From positions 16,625,415 to 16,689,414 of the forward strand of contig OZ026597.1 in NCBI GenBank assembly GCA_964020085.1: a DNA stretch of 64,000 nucleotides, given 5' to 3'. The position numbers and the translations under genes are program-made. Positions 1 through 11,800 of this stretch are shown piece after piece. A model generated the notes under the pieces. It was not told where the DNA came from, searched no databases, and saw only the letters and a program-made list of their open reading frames with translations. Position 1 is the first letter of the stretch. Every line of letters begins with the position of its first letter. Origin of the DNA: Micromussa lordhowensis (Eukaryota; Cnidaria; Anthozoa; Scleractinia; Lobophylliidae).

Positions 1-96
1 CCCCCCCCCCCCCTCCTAACTTCCCCCGGCTAGCTGGAGACCCAGTGGGAACAAAACTCTTCTTAACCATCATGCTTTATGGGTTGCAAGCTAAAG

Positions 97-159
97 ATGG
101 CGGCTACATGCGACCAGAGTGAAGGAGTTTTGACCGCAAAGCTATGCCTTTTTCTGTGA
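97..159 (+). other. Possible upstream ORF (20 codons) before the dsRBM-Nudix start
   Basis: An ATG in a good start context (AAGATGGCG) opens a 20-codon frame that ends at TGA before the main start at 278. If this stretch is unspliced 5' UTR, it would be a translated upstream ORF that could dampen translation of the main frame. The transcript start is unknown, so this is only a possibility. Confidence 0.2.
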
Positions 160-277
160 GCAGAAAATGCGCATACTTTTGCGAATTAGTCAGAAAATGT
201 CTCCCTTGTCGATTTGCTAGGTTGAGTGATTAGCATTGAATTCTTGGCTTACATTTCATGAGTTAGTTTGACTTGAA

Positions 278-2796
278 ATGGCGGACGCCAATTACAAAAG
301 TCTTTTGCAAATTTACTGCCAAAAAGCTAAGGTCCAACTTCCTCAATACAGCTGTGCGCAGAGAGTGCAGGGTTGCAGTCCAGTTTTCGTGGCTAATTTG
401 ACCGTTTTGGGGCGGACTTTTACCAGTGAAACTGAGTTTAGCAACAAGAAACAAGCAGAAAAAAATGCGGCTAAAGTAGCTTTGCGCGAGTTAGGGCTGC
501 TTGATACAGGTGAGCCTAATGCGTCACAAGATGACCAGAAACAGCCACCCTTGGCTACCAATGACGGATCGGATGGTCAAACCTCGAACCCCGTATTAGC
601 ATCAGCAGCAGTTGAATCACAAGAAGACACACAACCAGAACCAATGCCTTCACCAGAAGTTTGTAAAACAGGTTTGGCTAAGGCTGAAGTTGTTGGAACA
701 CTTCTTCCTGTTACCTCGACTCCAGTTTCAACAGCGAAGAATGCTTCTTTATCATTCAAGAATGTCCTCCAAGAAAGTGCACAGAAAATGGGACTAGCTC
801 TGCCCAAATATGAGACTACACTGGAGGGCTCTGGTTTTGTCTGCACTGTGACCTTTAATGGGCAGCAATTTAAGAGTGAAGGGATCTCGTCTAACAAAAA
901 GCAAGCCCAACAGAACGCAGCATCAGTTGCCATCAAACAGTTAAATTCAGAACAAGGAACAGAGGGGAAATATCTGTTACTTAAAACTGATGGACCAATA
1001 GGAATACAGAGCCCAGTAGCAACTCCAGAAAAGTTTGATGCCACATTGTCTTACAAGAATCTTTTTCAGGAGAACTGTCAGCAGAGAGGGAACAAACCAC
1101 CTACATACTTAACATCATGGGATGGTAAATTAGTCAACTTCATTTTAGATTTGTGGTTTGCTATTTATGTAGAGTAAACATATCACTCCTTTGACAAATG
1201 TGATTTGTCCTCTACTGTACTTCAGGAAAGTTACAGTGCATTTACTGAAACCGGCCAGCCACCCAGACAATGAAAATCAATCAGAAGGCAGAACTGAAAC
1301 AATACATGTAGATTCCAACATTTTCAAATCCAGCCAATCAAATGTCTAGTACAAAACAATGAAATCCCAACTTGTTCGTTGACCGGTGATGTTTACGCGA
1401 CTGCAGTGTCAAGCTCAAACCGGTAGTGCTTTCATGTGCTTACGGCTTTAGGAAGAATTATATGCTGCACTCAGTTTGTTTTAGGTCATTGGTTGATTTA
1501 GAAAACAAGAGTTGTGTAAGCTAGGGTGTCACTCTTAATTATATTGCGACTTGAATCAGTTGTCCCGACGGTCTAAAAAAGCCCTTCAATGGTTTGTGAG
1601 CAGTTTCACTTGTGTGCAGATCGAAATGTACAAATTGGGAAGGGATTATTTTCATGTACAAATTGAAACCTGGGATGAAAGGAGCCGAAACCAAACTTCA
1701 AGCAGGAAAATTGAAAAAGGCTCACTTCATACATTCTGACTTTTAATCTGAATTCTTGTTCGAAATATGTTTGATTTGGCACCTTCGTCTTCCGTGCATG
1801 TTTCTGCCTGAGTGATTCAATACGCTGAGGCTTTGGTGACAACACGGAAAAAATTGTTTGAATTTTCGATGAAGATCTTATTTTAGTTCACTGACAATCC
1901 AGAAAGGGAACACAAACCCTGAAATGCAGATAGAACTGCCAAGACAGCGAGCGTGAAAGTTTTTCCGTGAACTATGTGGTATATTCACGGTCACGGCTGC
2001 AATGAATGAAACCGGAAAGCTGTATAAAAATGAAATATGTACAAAGAACAGGAGTAAAATTTATTTTGACTAGATCCATTACTCTACAATTTTAAACAAC
2101 ACTAACGATATTGTATGTGGCTGTTTCAGTTTCAGTTTCTGTGCCATACGCGAACGGAAAACATTTTTGGGAATTTATCATAATCCAAAGTTAGCAACAA
2201 AATATCTTGCCGGCCAGCTACAAGGAATTCAACAGTTAGATTTAACAATAAATATTTTGCATGTCAGTGTGTTGTTACAATTTGACCGGCTGGCTTGAAC
2301 TTTCTAAGCTGTTGTCAAAAACCCCTTGCAGCGGTGAGAGCATGTTGTTCTTGTATCCTTCAATGATCATTTGAAGGGCTTTTTTTCAGACGCAAAAATA
2401 TTCAAAGCCTACACCATGCACTCTGATGATATATATATATTTACGAGTGGCATTCTTGCACAACCTTTGTTTCCTAAATCAACCAATGACCTAAAACAAA
2501 CTGAGTGCAGCATATAATTCTTCCTAAAGCCATTGAAGCACATGAAAGTACTACCGGTTTGAGCTTGACACTGCAGTCTCGTAAACATCACCAGTCAATG
2601 AACAAGTTGGGATTTCATTGTTTTGTACTAGACATTTGATTGGCTGGATTTGAAAATGTTGGAATCTATTGTTTCAGTTCTGGCTTCTGATTGGTTTTCA
2701 TTGTCTGGGTGGCCCCAGTTTCAGTAAAGGCACTGTAAGTGTCAGTGAGTAAAATGAGTGAGTAACGAGGGTGTTGAGACATGCATACCAATGTAC

Positions 2797-2851
<55 letters not shown>

Positions 2852-5800
2852 TATAATAATAGTACTAATAATTAAAAATAATAATACATGTACATGTAAT
2901 CCTGCCAAAATAGTTCTTTGCCTTTTGGGCTACAAGAGAGTATAACTGAGTCTGTCAGCTTTCAAATTTTATTTCCAAGGATCTGGTTTTGTCAGTTTTG
3001 TTCATTTTGGCGACAAGACAGTATCATTCAATACACCATGCACCTCCAAAAAACAAGCAGAACAATTGGCAGCTCGGGAGGCATTGCTAGCCATTGGAGT
3101 TAAAGATCCAGAGAATGCCTTCAGGAGTAAAGGATCCAGGAAAAACAAATCAAAAAGGACCTTTATACCAAGGACAGGATTTAAAGGAACCTGGGTACAT
3201 TCCCATGTGGGACAAGGACCTCATGTTGATGCCTGGTAGGTATTCAACTCCAAAGTTCACACATCACCTTTCATCATCTGTTTCTGGACAGTTTTTAAAA
3301 CTTTGCAGGTGTCCTTAGCTAAAAAAGTCATTGTTAGCGCACACAGAACCATGACACAATTGGATATCAAATTCAGTCTCCTGAAATAAACTACTTAAAG
3401 TGCCCCTGTGACAAAAAATAAATTATTTTTTTCCTTTGGATTTCAAAATTATGGTAACTAAACACTAAGTGACCCAAGTTTTAATCCTTGATTTAAAAAA
3501 GGCACCTGTTTATTTTAACTGGAACTTTCCTATTTAATGATCCACCATTACTAAATTTATGTTCTTGAGGGAGCTGGATCGAGGAGAAAATGACGTCAAA
3601 GGCTCACTAGTTTAAGAATGCAATGCGTGTGTACGCTGCAGAATTAATATGTAGCACGGGAGTTTGGGGCTTTCACACTTTTAAACTCGCACTTTGCATA
3701 GTAATAAGCTGCATTCACATGCTGAAATTTTAAGCTGGTGAGCCTTTGACGTCACTTTTCCCAGATCCAACCCTCTGAGGACAAATCGGTCAGGTTTGAA
3801 CGTGAGTAATGGCGGATCGTGAGATCCAAAACTTACACACAAAGTTAACGGCCTTTGGATAAAAATGAAAGGTCAGAATTTTGCCAGTCAAGTGTTAACC
3901 AGACACATTTTCAGAATCTCGAGAGAAAAAAGGAAGTGATTTTTTTTATCACAGGGGCACTTTAATCATATCAATATTACAAGGGGCTAGAGTAGTTTTC
4001 AACTGAGTGTCGAAAGTAATCCGGCAATAGCTTTGTTACTCTGTAAAATCTGGTTTGAAAAATTTATCAATATGTGTTACATAGTAGGCCATTGCTTGTG
4101 AAAATCCCCGACATGACGCATACAAAATTGCGTTGTATATTCCTGGCTTTATGAAAGCCCTTGCTCAACAATAGAACAGTTTTGTTCAATTTTGTATCAG
4201 ATTGGCAATACTAATTGGCAAATAGAAGCAAATATTTGAAGCCTGAAATTGCATTTCAGGAACTCTGCATTCGACACATTCTAATTGACTTGTAACACTT
4301 AACAGACTGCGGTCTTGCAGTAAAAAAAAAAAACATTTTTGTGTGTAACTCGGCTGCCTTTCATGTTTTTGAATTATTTTTTTGGAAAAATGTGGATGAA
4401 ATACAGTGGAAGCTCTCCACAATGGCCACCTTGGGCACAGAGAAAAGTGGTCATTGTAGAGAGGTAGGGGTGTAATATGACAGCTGTTTTTTTGGGGGGT
4501 GCAACATTTTTTGACAACAAATGCTTATTTTAGCATAAAATTATACAAATTTAAACATATCAATACAACAGAAACAGACCAACATCCCGTGGTATGAATC
4601 ACGTTTGGTGACCTTTTACAATAAAAAATGGGTATTTGTGCACATCATTCGTCAGTCAGTGATTTACTGGCCATTGCCAAGCGGTTATTTTGGCAGTTAG
4701 GACGTGTTTTAGTGGTTGTTGCCAATGTGGAGAGGTGGCTGTTATAGAGAGGTTAAAATAAGAATGAATGTATGGACCGTCCAGTGGGACCAAAAAGTGG
4801 GAGGTGTAGGGAGGTGGCTGTTGTAGAGAGGTGGCCGTTGGTGGAGGTTTGACTGTAGCATCAGTGATTTGGCTTGAAATATTTGTTTTGGCAAAAAAAA
4901 ATTGTCCCTTAAAGGTATACTGTAACCTGAGAGTCCTGTAAGATCTTACAGTATTTTATAAGATTCTGCACAAGATCTGGTTAGATCCCACTGTATCTTG
5001 GTTGGGATTCTGCTGGACTTCTTGTAAAGAATCCTATACATTCTTCAGGATCCTAACTACGTACACCATACCATTCTTAATCAAGATCCTAGATCTGAGT
5101 GTAGGATTTCAACCAAGGTAACAATTTTGGTTTGTGGTTTCATGTTTGTTAACAGGGGAGATACAGATACCTTTTGGGAACAAGCTATTGCGAGCAAAAG
5201 ATTCAAACTGGATCCAAATGAGTCTCCTACAAAAAGGAATGGCAAATTTGAAGGAACTACATTTGCTCTTCCAAGAGAACACAGGCAGGACTTGACAGTT
5301 GGTGAAATCTGGAAGGAGAAGAAAAATATTGTCATAGTTGGAAATGCAGAGTCATCATTTATTTTGTACTGTACCAGAGTTCCTGGAACTTGCAACATTT
5401 TCAACACTCGAACAATGTCACTAGTTCTGCTTGAACCTGGTAATGGCAAAATTTTAACTAAGAGTAATATTTATATTTCAGATGTTTCCCACCTTGTGAG
5501 ATGTGTGCAAATAGGGTCCACTCTTCCCCTCTAACCTCAGGGAAATGTTCCCCCAAGCATTTGGTATGATGTGGCATTTTCCAAAAGCTACCATTAAGTT
5601 ACACTGTAGTAGCTATTCTCCAGACTTGAGTATATCAGTTTACATTTTAATATAGTGAGATTAGCACACTCATCCATTAGAGTTGGGAAGGTCGTAAAAT
5701 ATGACTTGTAACTAAACCTGCAGCCAGTGAGTACAACAGGCTGAGCCTTAACTTGCACTTTGTTGTTTATGAAATGAACATGCTGGTAGTTTCAAATTTT

Positions 5801-8800
5801 CTTACTTTTCAATGGTCCATAATGATGTCCATGTATATGGGGGCTCTTTCTAGGAAGAAATTGTGAGTGAGTGACTAGCATAGTTACTTGCTAAATGTAT
5901 GTTTTAAGAACGGAACCATTTTCGGACATAATAGTAATTATGAAAAATTATTATACTTTAAAATCATTCCATTGCTATTGTTCCAGGCAGTAATTTCTAT
6001 ATTTGTATATTTTATGGTACATTTAGGTCATCGTATAGTAGGTCTTGATGCCTGTTATACTGATCATAATGGTAAAGTTGCCCTTCAAGCTGAAAGATGT
6101 GCTGATGTTGTCATTCCTGAAACACCAGATCCTGTGTTGACAAGCTGTGGTGTTGTGCTTCTGTATCAAGATCAACCGTCAAGGTTGGTAAATTTCAAAT
6201 GCAATTTGCTCCTGTCACAAATTAGAAAAGATTTGCTAATAATTTTATTAGTCAGAATGGTTTAGATACTGTGGTGTGAAGGCATATTTATAATTTAGTT
6301 TTCCCTCAACTTCATTCCTTCTCATGATATATTTTAGTCATTTTCAGACATACAAAATTACTTTAATTTTAAATTCAAGGAAACCTTAAAATAACAGTTT
6401 TATGAGATGGAAAAACAGTTATTGAAACCAAAAACAAACAAGGATAGTTTTGATAATATTGAGAAAGATTCAAATATATTCTGAACCACAAGCTTGAAAA
6501 AAATTGCCAATTTTACAAAGATGCACTCTGTGAAGTTGGGGAGGTTTCCAATACTTTCCAAGACTTAGAACTTGATGGGTCATTATAACCACTCTATATC
6601 GGTTGATACCAAAATCATGGTATCAAAAAACTGCCCAATCATTGGTGAACAAGTTACTGTCAATTTTGTGGCACAGTAGGTTACCATAGCAACAATATGA
6701 CCTGTTAAAAACACCCTTAATTCTAGCTGTAAGTGCTTATAACTCGAAAACGAGCTCGGTGACCCCCATTTTTATTATCAAATTGTAATTAACATGATAA
6801 GATGCAACTTTTTGCAAATTCCACGGAGGGGGTTCAGAGCCACCTTAAATTTTCGAAAATTTAGCGGGTCATATTGTTGCTATGGTAACCTATTGTTCCA
6901 TAAAATTGACAGCAACTTGTTCACCAATGATTGGGCAGTTTTTTAATACCATGATTTTGGTATCAATGGTATAGAGTGGTTATAATGACCCATCAAACTC
7001 TAAGTCTTTGAAAGTACTGGAAACTGTTTTGAGCCACCTTAATTCTCGGAGTTCTCAGTATTATAATGTGGTTCAACTATTTTCAGATCTGTTCAGCTAT
7101 CACATGATTTATGTGTACATAAAAGCCCAGTTTCAAGTTAACCAGGACCAAATATTTTTATTCAGTGGTGTAACCATGTTGGTTAAATGGAAACTGGACT
7201 GTTATTCTGGAAAGTGTTGAAGGTCAAGGGGAGGACCTGTTTACAGTAGTGACCATCTTTTAAAGTTTTTATTATTTCTTTATGTAACTAGTACACTCTG
7301 CAAGAAAGAAAACCATGGATAGTATTATTATAAGAACTCCATCTCCAAGTATTTGTCATTTTAATCACATGTTCTTGAGTCTCCCAAAATGAGAAATACT
7401 ATTACCAAGCTGAGTGGGAAATCAAATACTTACAGTTTGGGTTGTGTGGGGAGTAGCAAGTTCTGTTTTCTTTTACCAGTCTACAATCTTTCAAGGCAGT
7501 TACTCGTCAATGCAGGGTCATTTGTTGCCAACGAGCCAGCCGAGCGAAGACGCGAGGCTGGCGAGGCGGCAGCATTATAGAGCCGTGCGAGATTATTGTC
7601 TAGGCGGAAAAAATCTCGAGTGATCGAGAGAAATGTTTGTAAGGTAACATTCCTGTTGTAAGGTAAGATTCCTGAGATTCCAATATGACGTAGTGGAAAA
7701 GACATGCAACGGGCCAATCGTAGCGCGCAGAGATTGTGACGTCAAGGCCGCATAGCTCTGAGCGTCGATGCTCACCAGCTTTGACATTCATCGAGCGGAG
7801 TTGAAAAGTTTGAGGACATTTGCTGGCGATTTTTTTTACCCGGCGAAGAATTAGAAATTAGAGGCAGAGTGGCTATAATGTTCAAATTGAAGTCAGCTTT
7901 TGTAACCACGGGACGCGACACTCACAGCGATAAACCGGAAAAGATAAATATCTCGACCTTTCTGACTGTTGACGCCTATGAACATTGCGATTTAGGTGAT
8001 AAGATCGAAGATAAATTTTTTTTCTTTATTTGTTTCCCGGGGTCTGAGTTTTTATGACACCCAACGCAGATCCTGAAAACTCAGACCCCTGGAAGTAAAT
8101 AAAGAAAAAAAAAGGTTTAAACTCGTCTCAATCTTATCACCGAATCGAAAGTGTTTTATGGTAACACAATGTTCAAAGGCAACAGCCAGATATTTATCTT
8201 CTTCGGTTTATCGCTGTCGCGTCTGGTGGATACAAAACTGACTTCAATTTGAACAACATTATAGCGACTCTGTGTCTTTTATTTCTTCGGTAAAAAAATT
8301 CGCCAGCAAATGCCGTCAAAATATCGGCTGTTATTTTAAACCTTGCAAGCAATAAACCGGACAGCGATAAACCGGAGAAGATAAATATCTCGCTTCTTTC
8401 TGGCTGCTGCCTATGAACATTGCGTGACCATAAAACAAAACGTGATACGACAGGGAGACGAGTTTACAATATAGATATTTTCTTTAAAAAAATAATTCGA
8501 GGGGCCTTAGGTTTGCGTGACACCCTAATTTTTACCTGCTTTTGTAAGGTTTATTTGTTTTTATTTCCAATTCTAAGTGAGTGTACATTGTCAGTGGTAT
8601 ATTCATCGAGCTAGTAAGCTCAACAATCGGTCAGCGAGCCAAAAGAGTACTCGGCCACCGTGCCAAACTCGGCCAGTGTGCCAAATCTAGACAAGGCAGC
8701 AGAAATCAAGCAATCAAAGAACTAGACTGAATTAAATCAAACCAAAGCTAAAACAAATGAATGTTGTGCCGCGTAGCACTAAGAACACAAATGATGACAC

Positions 8801-11800
8801 AGAGAATTAACTCTGAAGTGTAAATTAAAGTGCTAAATAAACCCGTGAATAACCCACTGGGCGTTAGCCCTAGTAAAGGGAATCAGGGAACCACACGAGG
8901 TAAAGAAAAAATCTTTTGACCTCGGTGGGAATAGGCCGTTCCGAAATTCAACAGGGAACTGGGGCGAGTTTCAAATTTAAACCAATCGATAAACTGACAC
9001 CACCACATGTGAAAGATCATGTCGAGATTGATCATTTGACCAAGTATGATGCTTTTAGGGTGAGCAGAGACCAAGTTATGGACCTTGAAATATGCCTCAA
9101 AATCCATACAAACGTCTCTAATTTTGAGACAACGTCCCCCAAAACCATATAAACTCTTAAAATTTTTCATGATTTCCGTGATACTCTTTAAAATGGGCAA
9201 ACATAGTGATTTTCATCTCAGTTTCTTTCAAGTAGTTGGTGCATGACGGGATTTTACAGTTGTCACAAAACTGATAAAAAATTTTAAGGGTTTATATGGT
9301 TTTGGGGACGCTGTCTCAACATTAGAGACGTTAATTTTGTATGAGTTTTGAGCCATATTTGAAGGTCCATAACTTGGTCTCTGTTCACCCTAAAAACATC
9401 ATACTTGGTCAAATGATCAATCTCGACATGATCTTTCATGTGGTGGTGTCAGTTTATCGATTGGTTAAAATTTGAAACTCGCCCCAGTTCCCTGTTGAAT
9501 TTCGGAACGGCCTATCGAACCCACGACCTCCGGATATAACGGGTTCGATTCCCACCGAGGTCAAAAGATTTTTTCTTTACCTCGTGTGGTTCCCTGATTC
9601 CCTCTACTAGGGCTAACGCCCAGTGGGTTATTCACGGGTTTATTTAGCACTTTAATTTACACTTCAGAGTTAATTCTCTGTGTCATCATTTGTGTTCTTA
9701 GTGCTACGCGGCATAACATTCATTTGTACCCTTACTTTCTCTTCGCCGCGATTCACCATCTAAATCGTCCCCGACTTTCTCTGTCCGACCTCGTAGCTCA
9801 GTCGGCAGAGTAACGGTAGATCTAATCCGGAGGTCGTGGGTTCGATTCCCACCGAGGTCAAAAGATTTTTTCTTTACCTCGTGTGGTTCCCTGATTCCCT
9901 GTACTAGGGCTAACGCCCAGTGGGTTATTCACGGGTTTATTTAGCACTTTAATTTACACTTCAGAGTTAATTCTCTGTGTCATCATTTGTGTTCTTAGTG
10001 CTACGCGGCACAGCATTCATTTGTACCCTTACTTTCTCTTCGCCGCGATTCACCATCTAAATCGTCCCCGACTTTCTCTGTCCGACCTCGTAACTCAGTC
10101 GGCATAGTAACGGTAGATCTAATCCGGAGGTCGTGGGTTCGATTCCCACCGGGGTCAAAATATTTTTTCTTTACCTCGTGTGGTTCCCTGATTCCCTTTA
10201 CTAGGGCTAACGCCCAGTGGTTATTCACGGGTTTATTTAGCACTTTAATTTACACTTCAGAGTTAATTCTCTGTGTCATCAAAGCTAAAACAAACGACAA
10301 CTGTAACAAACTATCGGCCGGAGACCCACACCACACAAGAGTAAACTCGACATCGGCTAGTGAGCCAACTTTGTCACCGCAGCAAAAAAGCGATCAAAGA
10401 AATATTTACATTACAATTTAAGACATTTGACGTGAATACTTGACTACAAAAAAGTGACGTGCACAAAGCATGACCCTGTTTTCAGCTCCAAATTAGTATT
10501 TGTTTTGAATGTTTGCTCGTTGGCACTTAGCGAGAGCTACATCTAGTATTAATACAAAGAGTGTGTATGTCATTCTTATGTGAAAATATTCACATCATTA
10601 GCTATACTGCCTATGCTGCCTTTTCTGGTTAGCATCATTAGCTACAGTTAGATTTGTTGGAATTTGGGTAAATATGTAATTTTACATGATCACACTGTAC
10701 ATGTATTTGGTTTCAGTTTACTCCAGGTACTTCTGAAACGTTACCTTTCCAGTCAAGCATTTGTCAACGTAGCAGCAGCATTAGCACAGTATTTCCGTCG
10801 TATGGTGTCTGGCCGCCCTGTGCAGCTGGATATTCAAAGTTTGACAGAACACATCCATGGATGGATGTTAGAGGAGGTTCTAAGTATTGCAGCAATGCAT
10901 GAAGCAGCTCTTCATCAGCTGTTTTCTCACATGTGGAAGTTTAGCAAGAGATGGTGTTCTGTACTAAATCCTCCCCTTCCACAAGATCTTGAATTACTGA
11001 AGGTATGAAAGTCTTAAACAGTTTTCTACCAAGCTTCTAATTTATTCCCAGGTTAAATATGGAGAAAAGCCGATAAGCTGGTAAGCTGGTTGGCCTGATT
11101 CTAAAACTGAAAAATTATTTCCTCACATGTAAAAAATGGGAACTGCATAAGGACAGTTTCAATAATTAAAATGATTGACTACATGTAGTAAAGTTCTCAG
11201 GGCACCAAACATCAATTGAAGCTGTCCATTTTCGCATTGTCATCCTGTTCTGGATATTTAATAATCAATGAAAATTAATTAATAAGGATTTCTTTTATCA
11301 AGGCTAGAGCAGAGGATGAACTTGCCCGTCGACAGGCAAGTAATGTTCAGCACTCGGAAGATTTTTATCATCCATGGAGTCTTCCAAAAGGAAACTTCAA
11401 ACACAGAATGCTCTCAACAGGTGTGTATTATATATTTTTCATGTGTTACCTTGTTCTTTAAAAATAATTGCACCTTCAGAATTATTTTCATGGGTTGCCA
11501 CAGGTCACTATTGGACAATTTATATATTGTATTTTGTTTTAGTATATACACATGAAGTGATCTCGACAGACGAAAAGGAAACCATTAAAAGGTGATTTAA
11601 TTGACTCTTAAGGACGTTCGCGCCCAAAAACTTCCCACACACAGATTTTTTTAAAACTTTGACTGACGGTAGAAAATGATAAGATTAGATAAAAAACGTA
11701 AAAAAAATCGGGGGTCACCGAACTCGTTTTCAAGATAAAGCGTAGCTCAGACCATAGCATTTCTACGATTCTCAGTCATTCGAGGCGATTCTGGCCGGAT

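Noticed and set aside
2666..2908. Minus-strand ORF with a polyisoleucine run
   Set aside because: Translation of the AAT microsatellite.
8883..9200. Opposing ORFs of about 100 and 80 aa on both strands
   Set aside because: They lie in the inner arm of the foldback element and have no family similarity; symmetry creates frames on both strands.
9787..9859. Functional tRNA gene
   Set aside because: Acceptor and T stems pair, but the anticodon stem does not. The sequence is part of a 297-bp tandem SINE unit.
10001..10243. Minus-strand 80-aa ORF containing GGNRTHDLRIRS
   Set aside because: It is the reverse translation of the tRNA-like SINE head. This peptide is a well-known false protein arising from tRNA-derived repeats.
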